Source: Methanobacteriota archaeon
Lineage (GTDB): Archaea > Thermoplasmatota > E2 > DHVEG-1
Reading direction: 5' to 3'
Length of the DNA stretch: 64,000 bases
Assembly: GCA_903877165.1 (NCBI GenBank)
Contig: CAIRCU010000044.1
Location: forward strand, 1 to 64,000
Under the pieces are notes generated by a model. It saw only the letters and a list, made by a program, of their open reading frames with translations, did no database searches and was not told the origin of the DNA. Positions 17,403-29,619 of this stretch are shown here, piece by piece. The position numbers and the translations under genes are program-made. Every line of letters begins with the position of its first letter. Position 1 is the first letter of the stretch.

Positions 17403-19138
17403 AACACAATAAATACTCCATAGTTGTGGTGTTTACCGCTACCATTCTTTTTTTGACGACAACCATAAACTCCGGAGCCTTCCCAAAGAATCAAGAGCAT
17501 ATGACCCCACCCATACCTAGCGACCTCAAAGAAGGTCATTTCCTCTATTCGCCAATCTACGGCACGACAAGTTACCTCATCAATGAAACCGGAGTCGTCA
17601 ATCACACCTGGTCTAGTGTTTATACACCCAACATCGACTCCTATATGCTTGACAACGGTACGATTCTCTATAGCATCGCGTCTGGCAATGGTGGGTTCCA
17701 AAAAATCGCATGGGATAGTACCATCCTCTGGGAGTACTACTATACACGAGACGGATCCTACGCCAGCCATGACGTCGTGCCGCTCCCCAACGGCGACGTC
17801 GTCATGATCATGCAAGAAGTAAAAACAGGTAACCAGGCCATCGCCGCAGGACGCAACCCCGCAACCGTCGGTTCGGCTTTCTATCCTGACTTCCTCATCC
17901 AAGTCCATAAAACAGGACCGACCAGCGGTGAAATCGTCTGGGAATGGCATATCTGGGACCACCTCATCCAAGATTACGATTCATCAAAGAATAACTACGG
18001 TGTCGTCGGTGATCACCCGGAGCTCATCAATATCAATTTCGGCGAGGACTTCACGGGGGACTGGATCCATATGAACTCGGTGGACTACAACCCAGCCTAC
18101 GACCAGATCCTCATGAGTGCCCATAACTTCGACGAGGTCTGGATCATCGACCACAGCACGAACACCGATCAGGCAGCAGGCCATGACGGAGGACAATACG
18201 GCCACGGCGGTGACCTCCTGTACCGCTGGGGCAACCCCCAGGCCTATGACAGAGGAGACGCCAGCAATAAAAAACTGTTCTTCCAACATCAATGCACCTG
18301 GATCAAACCCGGCCTCCCCGGCGCGGGAAACATCCTTGTCTTCGCCAACGGCAATAACCACCCAGATGGCTCCTATTCGACCGTGGACGAGTTCACCCCA
18401 CCAGTCAACATCAACGGTGACTATTATCTTCCACCCGGAGGAACCTATGGTCCTGAGAACTACTCATGGCTATATCGCCTGCCGGACAACCTCTATTCAA
18501 GCATCTGGAGCGGCGCTCAGCGCATGCTTAATGGTAACACGCTCATCTGCTCTGGCGTCCCTGGAACCTTCATCGAGGTCACACCGGACCACGACATCGT
18601 ATGGACCTATGTCAATCCCTACCCAATTGGCAATATGAATTCAGTCTACAGAACCCAGTACATTCCTCCTCCACCACCGCCAATAAAACCGAAGCTATAT
18701 ATCATCGGCCACCTCTACTGGAGCAACATCGCACCAGGCGCAACCGTCAAAGGAAGCTTTCAAGTGCAGAACTTTGGTGATCCCAACTCGTGGCTCAACT
18801 GGACCGTCAATACCTCATCCTTGACCTGGGGAACATGGACGGTTTCTCCAACATCGGGGTACAATCTCACCCCCCGCGAGGGGCCCGTGACCATCAATGT
18901 CACGTGTGTTATTCCCTCTGAAAAGAAAAAAGAATTTCTAGGTACACTGAAGGTTCAGGACCAGAATAATGCATCGGACTCCGGCAACGTATCAATCATT
19001 CTCCAGACGCCGGCAAGTACACCGTACTCGCCACCTCATCTCTTTCCGAGATTCTGGCAGTGGATCACCCTTTTACACGAGGTATTGCAAGCGTTCAGAC
19101 ACCATCCGCAATTTATCCGACCTCTCTTGCCACCTTAA
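17399..19138 (+). CDS. Arylsulfotransferase (ASST) family secreted protein
   Basis: About 579 residues. ATG 17399 (GAGGT 8 nt upstream) begins a signal peptide of about 25 residues; ATG 17381 would add six residues. The main domain (about 35-425) has the beta-propeller-like ASST pattern, with GTTSYLINETG, VPLPNGDVVMI, DWIHMNSVDYNP, EVWIIDHSTNT and FFQHQCTWI; histidines in the last three motifs are candidates for the sulfo-transfer residue. A PPPPPP linker leads to an Ig-like domain (about 430-545), and a short aromatic/hydrophobic tail ends the protein. Known ASSTs move sulfate between phenols without PAPS; many archaeal members are uncharacterised, so the substrate here is open. Confidence 0.82.
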   Translation: MKHNKYSIVVVFTATILFLTTTINSGAFPKNQEHMTPPIPSDLKEGHFLYSPIYGTTSYLINETGVVNHTWSSVYTPNIDSYMLDNGTILYSIASGNGGFQKIAWDSTILWEYYYTRDGSYASHDVVPLPNGDVVMIMQEVKTGNQAIAAGRNPATVGSAFYPDFLIQVHKTGPTSGEIVWEWHIWDHLIQDYDSSKNNYGVVGDHPELININFGEDFTGDWIHMNSVDYNPAYDQILMSAHNFDEVWIIDHSTNTDQAAGHDGGQYGHGGDLLYRWGNPQAYDRGDASNKKLFFQHQCTWIKPGLPGAGNILVFANGNNHPDGSYSTVDEFTPPVNINGDYYLPPGGTYGPENYSWLYRLPDNLYSSIWSGAQRMLNGNTLICSGVPGTFIEVTPDHDIVWTYVNPYPIGNMNSVYRTQYIPPPPPPIKPKLYIIGHLYWSNIAPGATVKGSFQVQNFGDPNSWLNWTVNTSSLTWGTWTVSPTSGYNLTPREGPVTINVTCVIPSEKKKEFLGTLKVQDQNNASDSGNVSIILQTPASTPYSPPHLFPRFWQWITLLHEVLQAFRHHPQFIRPLLPP

Positions 19139-19284
19139 GGATAAGAACGAGAAAGGGCGACAAAACGTGATCTGCGGGTAGCGCTCCCTCGACTCCAAAG
19201 GAATGGGGGCTAACAGAGAAAAACTGGGTTGTTCCGACTTCCTTCTGACGCCTATTTAAACCGCCTGTATCCAAATCTTTATGA

Positions 19285-22920
<3,636 letters not shown>

Positions 22921-22933
22921 CTGTCTCGCCCTC

Positions 22934-22956
22934 CGTCTTTCTTTTTTCCTTTTTAA
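22934..22956 (+). terminator. T-rich terminator after PFOR
   Basis: Pyrimidine-rich tract with T6 and T5 runs 15 nt after the stop codon; no strong hairpin is needed in archaea. Confidence 0.4.
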
Positions 22957-23058
22957 AGAACCAGATGGATTTGTTCGATACTATTAAATAGTGTACGGCC
23001 ATGTCAGGCCATCGAATTTAGGAACGTATATCCAACGAATTATTAGGAGGGAAGTTGG

Positions 23059-25842
23059 ATGAATGGAACGACTTTAGATAAGATCTTCAAGCCTAAGAGC
23101 ATCGCCGTCATCGGCGCAAGTGAGACCCCAGGGACTGCGGGGTACCGTGTTTTCCGCAACCTCATCGGCTCAGGGTACAGCGGTGTTGTCTACCCCGTTA
23201 ACCCGAAGCGTGAGAGTGTCCAGGGCGTCCAGGCGTACCCGTCGATTAACGATGTTCCTAAGGTCGTAGATCTCGCGATCATCGCTACCCCGGCAGTCAT
23301 CGTTGTTGATATCGTCGAACAATGCGGGAAGCGCGGGGTCCAGGGGATTCTGATTATTTCCGCTGGGTTCAAAGAAATCGGGCCGGAGGGTGTTGCCCGT
23401 GAGCAGCAGCTCCTGGAGCTCAAGAAGAAGTATAATCTGCGGATTGTCGGGCCGAACTGCGTCGGTTTCATCATGCCGTATTTGAACCTGAATGCGACGT
23501 TCGCCGGCTCCATGCCGTTGCAAGGCTCGATTGCGCTGCTGTCTCAGAGTGGTGCGATCTGTGGTGCGATCCTGGACTGGGCGGCAGCCGCGAACGTGGG
23601 TTTCAGCTCCTTTGTCTCCGTCGGCTCCATGCTGGATGTGGACTTCGGCGACCTGATCGATTACTTCGGGATGGATATACATACCAGGAGCATCGTCTTG
23701 TACGTCGAGTCGATTACCGATGCCCGGCAGTTCATGAGTTCCACGAAGGCGTTCGCCCGTGCGAAGCCTATCATTGTGATTAAATCCGGTCGGTTCAAGG
23801 AAGGCGCAAAGGCCGCGGCCTCCCATACGGGTGCGCTGGCCGGCGAGGACGCGATTTACGAGGCCGCGTTCCGCCGCAGCGGCGTCGTCCGTGTCAAGAA
23901 CATCATGGATTTGTTTGATTGTGCCGCGATTCTGGCGAAGCAGACCCGGCCGATGGGCCCGAACATCGCGGTCGTCACGAACGCTGGAGGGCCTGGTGTG
24001 CTCGCCACGGACTCGATTGTCGAGCATGGCGGTAAACTCGCGGCCCTAGCACCTGAGACGATTGAGAAGTTGAATAAGGTCCTGCCCTCGCATTGGAGCC
24101 ATGGGAATCCCGTGGATATCATCGGGGACGGTGACGAGGAGCGGTATCAGCAGGCCATTGACATCTGCCTTGAAGACAAGAACATCGATGGTTTGCTCGT
24201 GATCTGCGTACCGCAGGTCATGGCGGATCCGAACAAGCTCGCCGAGAAGCTCATTGATATCTCTCGGCGGACCACGAAGCCGATTCTTACCACGATGATA
24301 GGTGAGACGAGCGTGTACCATGCTCGTGAGACGCTGAACCGTAACAACGTGCCCTCCTACCCAAGCCCTGATGAGGCGGTGGAGGCGTACATGTATCTGT
24401 ATCAATACGAGCGGCATCTCGCTCAGCTGTATGAGACGCCTGAGGAGCTCAACATCCGCACCACGGCGCATAAGGAGATTCTGCAGCGGATCATCAAGAC
24501 GGCGATGAAGGACAACCGCTTGATCCTCAATGAGAGTGAGGCGAAGACGTTCCTGGAGATCTATGGGATTCCGACGACGAAGCCAGTTATAGCGGAGTCT
24601 GCTGAGAAGGCCGTGCAGGCTGCGGAGAAAATCGGGTACCCGGTGGTCATGAAGATTCTGTCGCCGCAGATTACGCATAAGACGGACGTCGGCGGTGTCG
24701 TCCTGGACTTGCATTCGGGCGCTGAGGTGAAGGACGCGTTCCAGAAAATGGTCGCGACCGCCAAACAGAAAGTCCCGGACGCAGAAATCCTTGGGGTGAC
24801 GATTCAGCGGCAGATTAAGAACTTCAAGTACGAGTTGATCCTGGGGTCGAAGAAGGATCCAATCTTCGGCTCGGTGATTCTGTTCGGCCTTGGTGGCATT
24901 TACACGGAGTTGTTCAAGGACCGGGCGATCGGGTTCCCGCCGCTCAATCAAGTGCTCGCGCAGCGCATCATGGAGAAGACGAAAGCCTACGACCTGCTGA
25001 AAGGCTTCCGTGGTATCCCGCCGGTGGACATGCGCAAGGTGGAGGAGATCATGGTGAAGTTCTCCCAGATGATCATTGACCATCCTGAGATCAAGGAGGT
25101 CGACATCAACCCGCTTCTCCCGGAGGGTAGCGATCTGACCGCGGTCGACGCACGCATCGTGCTTGACCCGGAGCCGGAGAAGCATCCGCATCTCATCATC
25201 AGTCCCTATCCGACGAAGTACATGAAGACCGTGACGCTCAAGGATGGTAAAAAGGTCATGCTGCGGCCGATTAAGCCTGAGGACGAGCTGATGTGGCTGG
25301 ATATGTTCAAGAGTTTCTCGGAGGAAACAGTCCGGTTCCGGTTCTTCCGTATGATCAAGGACACGCCTCATGAGGTCCGCACGCGGTTCTGTAACATTGA
25401 CTATGACCGTGAGATGGCAATCGTCGGTGATGTCATGGAGGACGGCAAGCACAAGCTGCTTGGGGTCACCCGGTTGATTTCCGATCCGGTGAAGCCTGAG
25501 GAGGCGGAGTTCGCGCTCGTCGTCACCGACAAGTACCAACGGCTTGGGCTAGGCTCGGAGTTCATCGATTACACGTTCGCTATAGCCCGGGACAAGGGCA
25601 TCCGGCGGATGACCGGCGTGGTCCTCAAGGACAACTACCCGATGATCGCGTTGTGCCGAGAGAAAGGCTTCAAGTTCTCTGAGGGCGATCCTGGTGAGTA
25701 CAAAATCGAGTACGACCTGAACGTGGAGTTCGCCAACGAGACGCTGGAGAGCGGGACGACGCTTGCGTCCAACGCAGGAACCAGTGCCCAACCGGATGTA
25801 AAAAAAAAGCCGCCAAAAAAACCCGTTAAGGTAGAGTTATAG
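23059..25842 (+). CDS. ADP-forming acetate/acyl-CoA ligase (alpha-beta fusion) with C-terminal GNAT domain
   Basis: 927 residues. AGGAGGG lies 8 nt before ATG 23059. Order: CoA-binding domain (about 8-135), flavodoxin-like succinyl-CoA-ligase domains (about 150-455), ATP-grasp domain (about 480-700) and a GNAT acetyltransferase domain (about 727-885), then a lysine/proline tail. His256 in ASHTGALAG and His540 in THKTDVGGV match the two histidines that relay the phosphoryl group in archaeal ADP-forming acetyl-CoA synthetases, so the ligase half looks active, unlike the bacterial Pat-type protein acetylases in which it is often degenerate. Role: ATP from acetyl-CoA, with a possible protein-lysine acetyltransferase activity. 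Confidence 0.92.
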   Translation: MNGTTLDKIFKPKSIAVIGASETPGTAGYRVFRNLIGSGYSGVVYPVNPKRESVQGVQAYPSINDVPKVVDLAIIATPAVIVVDIVEQCGKRGVQGILIISAGFKEIGPEGVAREQQLLELKKKYNLRIVGPNCVGFIMPYLNLNATFAGSMPLQGSIALLSQSGAICGAILDWAAAANVGFSSFVSVGSMLDVDFGDLIDYFGMDIHTRSIVLYVESITDARQFMSSTKAFARAKPIIVIKSGRFKEGAKAAASHTGALAGEDAIYEAAFRRSGVVRVKNIMDLFDCAAILAKQTRPMGPNIAVVTNAGGPGVLATDSIVEHGGKLAALAPETIEKLNKVLPSHWSHGNPVDIIGDGDEERYQQAIDICLEDKNIDGLLVICVPQVMADPNKLAEKLIDISRRTTKPILTTMIGETSVYHARETLNRNNVPSYPSPDEAVEAYMYLYQYERHLAQLYETPEELNIRTTAHKEILQRIIKTAMKDNRLILNESEAKTFLEIYGIPTTKPVIAESAEKAVQAAEKIGYPVVMKILSPQITHKTDVGGVVLDLHSGAEVKDAFQKMVATAKQKVPDAEILGVTIQRQIKNFKYELILGSKKDPIFGSVILFGLGGIYTELFKDRAIGFPPLNQVLAQRIMEKTKAYDLLKGFRGIPPVDMRKVEEIMVKFSQMIIDHPEIKEVDINPLLPEGSDLTAVDARIVLDPEPEKHPHLIISPYPTKYMKTVTLKDGKKVMLRPIKPEDELMWLDMFKSFSEETVRFRFFRMIKDTPHEVRTRFCNIDYDREMAIVGDVMEDGKHKLLGVTRLISDPVKPEEAEFALVVTDKYQRLGLGSEFIDYTFAIARDKGIRRMTGVVLKDNYPMIALCREKGFKFSEGDPGEYKIEYDLNVEFANETLESGTTLASNAGTSAQPDVKKKPPKKPVKVEL

Positions 25843-25938
25843 GAACGGGGCTGAGTCGTTCACAGTCTCCACGACGTTGACCCAGATGATTGGGATGTCC
25901 GTGGGGACGATTTTTTTCTTCTTTTGCACGTGCGCCAT
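25837..25938 (-). CDS. 33-residue basic small protein
   Basis: Opens with MAHVQKKKK and continues with a hydrophobic IPIIWVNVVE stretch. GAGGAG lies 9 nt before ATG 25938, inside the 3' end of the small gene upstream on the same strand. Its stop overlaps the convergent acyl-CoA ligase gene by 6 nt. No family recognised; the well-placed ribosome binding site and paired arrangement are the evidence. Confidence 0.55.
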   Translation of the reverse strand: MAHVQKKKKIVPTDIPIIWVNVVETVNDSAPFL

Positions 25939-25943
25939 GGTCT

Positions 25944-26063
25944 TTACTCCTCGTGGAGGCTCTGGGCGAGCGTGCGGGCGCGGGTCCCGACGACAAAGGA
26001 CTTCATAATAGCTTCAATTTCAAGGGCTTCAGTCTTGGTTGCTACCTGGCCAACGATCATCAT
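25944..26063 (-). CDS. 39-residue small protein, first of a two-gene minus-strand unit
   Basis: Starts MMIVGQVATK and is predicted to be helical through the middle, ending in LAQSLHEE. GAGGAG lies about 8 nt before the first ATG (26063), and a CTTTAAAG element near 26098-26105 would serve as TATA box. The stop is 5 nt from the next minus-strand start, and the ribosome binding site of that gene overlaps its last codons. The region 25843-26213 holds these two genes and no convincing plus-strand gene. Confidence 0.55.
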   Translation of the reverse strand: MMIVGQVATKTEALEIEAIMKSFVVGTRARTLAQSLHEE

Positions 26064-26174
26064 CTTGTCTCACTCCTCGCCCCCTCTTTTGTCAGTTTTC
26101 TTTAAAGCGTGTTGTTGTACACGTCATGCCCAGCTTCTGGACACTCGTTACCCGTTTTGTTTTTCTTCGGCTGG

Positions 26175-26183
26175 TTAATATAA
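26175..26183 (+). promoter_or_regulatory. TATA box of EamA transporter gene
   Basis: TTAATATAA centred about 35 nt before ATG 26214; the transcript should have a very short leader. Confidence 0.55.
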
Positions 26184-26213
26184 CGCCCCGGCGTTGTCCC
26201 CGACAGAAATAGG

Positions 26214-27098
26214 ATGTCTAGCAAGGCGCTTTTGTCCGGGCTGCTGCTCCTCGTCGCCGTCATCTGGGGCGGCTCGTTCATCGTCGTGAAAGAAGCGACC
26301 GCGGAGATGGATCCCCTTGTCCTGGGCGCCGTTCGGTTCCTCGTCGCCACCCCCCTCATGGTCATCCTGCTTATTGTGATGAAGGCGAACCCGCGAGTAC
26401 CGCGGAAAGAATGGCCGTCGCTGATTGTCCTGGGGCTTACCGGCGTCACCCTCCTCTACGTACTGCAATATATCGGGATTGCGTACACGAATGCGTCGAC
26501 GTCCTCCGTGCTGACCGACATGGACGTCTTATTCATCGTCCTGCTGTCCTTTCTCCTCCTGCATGAGCCTGTGACGCGCCTGCGGATCCTTGGCATCGGT
26601 CTGTCGTTCATCGGGGTGATCGTCGTCGTGTTCTCCAACATCGACGTTGCATCGATGACGGTCTCCACCCAGTTCATCCTCGGCTCTGTCCTCGTCGTCT
26701 CCTCCTCGCTGTGTTGGGGCGTGTTTTCCATCGTGGGTAAACGCCTCCTGCAGACGTATAACGAGATCACCATCATGACCTATGCCTTCGCTCTGGGCAC
26801 GCTCTTCTACCTCCCTATTGTGGGCGGCAGTCTCGTCTCCTCGCTACAGCGGACTTCGCTGTTCGGCTGGGGAGCGATCCTGTACCTCGCAGTCGTCAGC
26901 ACCATCATCGCGTACCTCGGGTGGTACTACGCGTTGAAACGCGTGGATGCCAGCCAGGCGGCCGTGTACCTCAACTTCATCCCGCTCTCCACGATCCTGA
27001 TGGCGATCCTCCTAGGAGAACACATGACGGTCGCCTTTTTCGTCGGCGCAGGCTTAATAATCTATGGCGTATATTTGACGCAAGATAGGAAAAAATAA
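26214..27098 (+). CDS. EamA/DMT-family transporter with altered 3' end
   Basis: 294 residues, ten membrane segments in two EamA repeats (about 5-135 and 150-285), with WGGSFIVVKEA in the first and WGVFSIVGKRLL in the second. The family exports or imports small metabolites such as amino acids; the substrate cannot be read from sequence. The last codons (TAT TTG ACG CAA GAT AGG AAA AAA) are AT-rich and differ from the displaced native ending found at 28548-28568 (TAC CTC ACG CAG CGA CAC stop). The gene end was therefore replaced by the inserted unit that follows, leaving the protein nearly unchanged. It would originally have been followed directly by NMD3. Confidence 0.88.
   Translation: MSSKALLSGLLLLVAVIWGGSFIVVKEATAEMDPLVLGAVRFLVATPLMVILLIVMKANPRVPRKEWPSLIVLGLTGVTLLYVLQYIGIAYTNASTSSVLTDMDVLFIVLLSFLLLHEPVTRLRILGIGLSFIGVIVVVFSNIDVASMTVSTQFILGSVLVVSSSLCWGVFSIVGKRLLQTYNEITIMTYAFALGTLFYLPIVGGSLVSSLQRTSLFGWGAILYLAVVSTIIAYLGWYYALKRVDASQAAVYLNFIPLSTILMAILLGEHMTVAFFVGAGLIIYGVYLTQDRKK
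27052..27073 (+). repeat. Left direct repeat of inserted unit (attL-like)
   Basis: 22 bp identical to 28528-28549. A further ACGCA block matches at the same offset of 1,476 bp (27078 and 28554). The repeat lies inside the last codons of the EamA gene. Confidence 0.8.
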
Positions 27099-27099
27099 A

Positions 27100-28374
27100 T
27101 TGGAATTAAGAATGAAGAAAGTATTTATTGACGCAGAATTTGTTTGTGATAGAAGAAAATTAGATATGACTCGAATTTCAAAATATTTACTTAGAAATGG
27201 TTATGAGATTGTTGATAGTCCTAAAAAAGCAGATGTTATTTTAATTAGTACTTGTGGTTTTGGAAATTCTCTTGCAGACACATCCTTTAAAAAGATAAAG
27301 GAATTAAAAAAATATGATGGGGAGGTTATAGTAACAGGTTGTGTACCAGACACGGATAAAAAAAGATTTGACTATTTTTTCAATGGCCGGTCTTTTAGTA
27401 CAAAACATATTGATGAAATTGAAACTTATTTCCCTGGAAATAAAGTCAGTTTTTCTGAAATTGAGGATGGTAATTCTCTTTGGATTAATTTAAACAGAGA
27501 TAAAATCAGTGATACTTTTCGACTATTATTTTTAAAATTTAATTTAATAAAAAAAGCGTATGTAGGTTTTTTCGATCAGATGTTTAGAAATAACATTGGA
27601 GAAAATCATTTGATTTTACAAACTTTTTATGGATTGAATCTCCCTATAGATGATCTCTATGATATTAGAATTGCATCTGGTTGCTGGCAGAATTGTTCCT
27701 ATTGTGCAATTAAAAAGGGCGTGGGCGGATTTAAAAGCAAACCTCTAGATATTTGTTTAAATGAATTTAAAAATGGTTTAGAAAAAGGGTATTCAAATTT
27801 TTTTCTTACAGCCGAAGATACGGGATGTTACGGGTTAGATATCAATAGCAATTTTCCCGATTTGCTTGATAAGATTATGAACATTGATGGAGAGTATAGG
27901 ATTAATATTTATGCGTTAAATCCTAGGTGGGTTGTAAAATATATTGATGAACTTGAAGAGATTGTAAAAAAAGGAAAAATTAAGGCTATATTAATTCCTA
28001 TTCAATCAGGGGATAATAGAATCCTTCAGCATATGAATCGGTATTCAGATGTTGAAAAAATAAAATCTGCTTTTATGAGATTAAAAAAAGCAAATTCGGA
28101 TCTTACTCTTGCTACACATTGTATTGTAGGTTTTCCTTCTGAAACGGATCAGGAATTCAAAGAAACTTTGGATTTTATCAAAGCAGCAAATCTTGATTTA
28201 GGTATAATCATGTCAATGTCTATTAAAGCCGATACTGAAGCAGAAAGTATTGAACCAAAAGTATCAAGAAAAGAAATATCCAAACGATTGAGGTCTGCTC
28301 AGAAATATCTAAGAAACTTAGGATATATGACTTTCAAAGTAAAAGGTACTCTTTATTATAGAAAAAAGGAATAG
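27100..28374 (+). CDS. AT-rich radical SAM protein, methylthiotransferase-like
   Basis: 424 residues from TTG 27100, or 420 from ATG 27112; the paralogue at 58271 also keeps codons ahead of the inner ATG, which favours the longer form. An N-terminal domain keeps three cysteines (Cys16, Cys52, Cys81) in the places where MiaB/MtaB-type enzymes hold an auxiliary [4Fe-4S] cluster. The radical SAM motif is CWQNCSYC (Cys195, Cys199, Cys202). HCIVGFPSETDQEF near residue 350 is the usual late motif. A C-terminal TRAM domain is lacking, and residues about 95-190 form an insertion. The substrate may not be tRNA. Base composition is far more AT-rich than the neighbours, a sign of transfer. Confidence 0.85.
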   Translation: MELRMKKVFIDAEFVCDRRKLDMTRISKYLLRNGYEIVDSPKKADVILISTCGFGNSLADTSFKKIKELKKYDGEVIVTGCVPDTDKKRFDYFFNGRSFSTKHIDEIETYFPGNKVSFSEIEDGNSLWINLNRDKISDTFRLLFLKFNLIKKAYVGFFDQMFRNNIGENHLILQTFYGLNLPIDDLYDIRIASGCWQNCSYCAIKKGVGGFKSKPLDICLNEFKNGLEKGYSNFFLTAEDTGCYGLDINSNFPDLLDKIMNIDGEYRINIYALNPRWVVKYIDELEEIVKKGKIKAILIPIQSGDNRILQHMNRYSDVEKIKSAFMRLKKANSDLTLATHCIVGFPSETDQEFKETLDFIKAANLDLGIIMSMSIKADTEAESIEPKVSRKEISKRLRSAQKYLRNLGYMTFKVKGTLYYRKKE

Positions 28375-28527
28375 ATTGATACATTGTAATTCTCTCAGGC
28401 TTGAATGCTAGGGAGTATGTCTGGCACCCCGCCGCTAGCCCTATAATAACAGCAGGTCGTAGTATCATATAAAAGAATCAAGCTCCTCATTATTTTTATT
28501 TTAATCTAATGAATAAAATTAACACAA
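28375..28527. other. Right non-coding flank of the inserted unit
   Basis: Mostly AT-rich with one GC-rich island near 28406-28465. No gene recognised; the island was examined as a tRNA and does not fold as one. Confidence 0.4.
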
Positions 28528-28568
28528 GCTTAATAATCTATGGCGTATACCTCACGCAGCGACACTAA
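28528..28568 (+). pseudogene. Right direct repeat and displaced native 3' end of the EamA gene
   Basis: 28528-28549 repeats 27052-27073. The frame then continues as the GC-rich codons TAC CTC ACG CAG CGA CAC and stops at 28566-28568, about 18 nt before the NMD3 start. This is the original tail of the transporter, cut off by the insertion. Confidence 0.8.
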
Positions 28569-28586
28569 CCCTGTGAGTTGAAGCGA

Positions 28587-29618
28587 ATGTTCTGCGTCGA
28601 ATGCGGCACTGAAGGACCGATATACAAGAACGGCGTCTGCCTGAAGTGTTACCTGAAGGGTACCCGGTTCAGCAAAGGACCCGTGATTCTGGATATCACG
28701 ACGTGTCCTCGTTGTGATGCGTATAAGTTCAAGAGCACCTGGATTCGGGAGTCTTTTCATGAGGCCCTTCAACGCCATCTGAAGACCTCGTTCACCGTCG
28801 ACCCGGAGCTTGGGAACCCCCGGTTCCAGGCCGACTGCAAGGAGCAGGACCGGATGCTCTCCTGCCTCATCTCCATCTCTGGTACTGTGGGTGGTCAGGC
28901 CGTCGTCGAACAGCATCCGCTCACCGTTCGACTCAAGAATATCACCTGTGATGTCTGCTCGCGTGAGGCGGGCGGCTACTACGAGGCGATTCTGCAGATC
29001 CGCGCGGACCAACGCATCTTCACCCCAGAAGAGCTCGAAGCCCTCGAAACGAAGGTCGATACCCTCGTCAAGAACGCGCAGAAGGACAAACGCAGCGTGT
29101 ACATCACCGATTACGAGATCAAGCGCGAAGGCCTTGATTTCTTCCTCAGCGATAAGGGCGTTGCCCAGACGATCGCCAGGCGGCTCCAGGAGCAGTACGG
29201 CGGGGAGTTCAAACAGTCCGCCTCGAACGTCGGCATGAAGGACAGCCGGCAGCTCTACCGCGTCACCTATCTGGTGCGTCTTCCCCGGTATCAGCCTGGT
29301 GACTTCCTCCTGTATCAGCGTACTCCGATGCGCGTCCGCAGCATTCGCGGGAATAAAGCGCACTTGCAGAGTCTTGCCACATGGGAGGATTCCACGGTCG
29401 ATGCGAAATCCTTGCAGCAGGCGTCGCCGATTTCTGATTCCGTGAGGCGAAAGGAAATGATCGTGGTCAGCCAGACCTCCTCCGAGGTTCAGCTCATGGA
29501 CCCGGATTCGTATAGGATTATGACGATTCCCAAGCCCAAGAAACATACGTTTTCTAAAGAGAAAACCACGGTCGTACGCATCAACGACCTTGATTATCTT
29601 CTTCCCGAGAAAGACTAG
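28587..29618 (+). CDS. nmd3: NMD3-family ribosome-associated protein
   Basis: 343 residues from ATG 28587 (MFCVECG, the usual NMD3 start); TTG 28578 would add three residues. NMD3 in eukaryotes is the 60S export adaptor; archaeal members are thought to act in large-subunit biogenesis. Zinc-binding CxxC pairs are visible at the N-terminus (CVEC, CLKC), at CPRC and at CDVC (about residue 130), followed by the two beta-barrel-like domains of the family. It stops 1 nt before the TruA start region and was originally transcribed with the EamA gene. Confidence 0.93.
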   Translation: MFCVECGTEGPIYKNGVCLKCYLKGTRFSKGPVILDITTCPRCDAYKFKSTWIRESFHEALQRHLKTSFTVDPELGNPRFQADCKEQDRMLSCLISISGTVGGQAVVEQHPLTVRLKNITCDVCSREAGGYYEAILQIRADQRIFTPEELEALETKVDTLVKNAQKDKRSVYITDYEIKREGLDFFLSDKGVAQTIARRLQEQYGGEFKQSASNVGMKDSRQLYRVTYLVRLPRYQPGDFLLYQRTPMRVRSIRGNKAHLQSLATWEDSTVDAKSLQQASPISDSVRRKEMIVVSQTSSEVQLMDPDSYRIMTIPKPKKHTFSKEKTTVVRINDLDYLLPEKD

Positions 29619-29619
29619 T

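Larger units (their letters stand above)
27052..28549. mobile_element. 1.48-kb inserted unit carrying one radical SAM gene
   Basis: A segment bounded by a 22-bp direct repeat, 1,476 bp from repeat to repeat. It is AT-rich between GC-rich neighbours, contains a single gene and separates EamA from NMD3. Host-like codons flank the outside of each repeat and AT-rich codons the inside, as expected if a circle recombined at a shared core inside the EamA 3' end. No integrase or transposase is encoded, so it would have moved in trans or is a remnant. Confidence 0.65.

Noticed and set aside
24046-25539. A 497-codon minus-strand frame opposite the acyl-CoA synthetase
   Set aside because: Leu/Arg/His-rich composition typical of an antisense shadow; the plus-strand frame has all conserved motifs.
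25890-26178. Plus-strand frames in the gap after the acyl-CoA synthetase
   Set aside because: No ribosome binding site, and they overlap the better supported minus-strand micro-genes.
28406-28465. GC-rich island in the inserted unit, considered as a tRNA or hairpin
   Set aside because: No acceptor/T-arm pairing and no TTC loop; the inverted match is imperfect and short.
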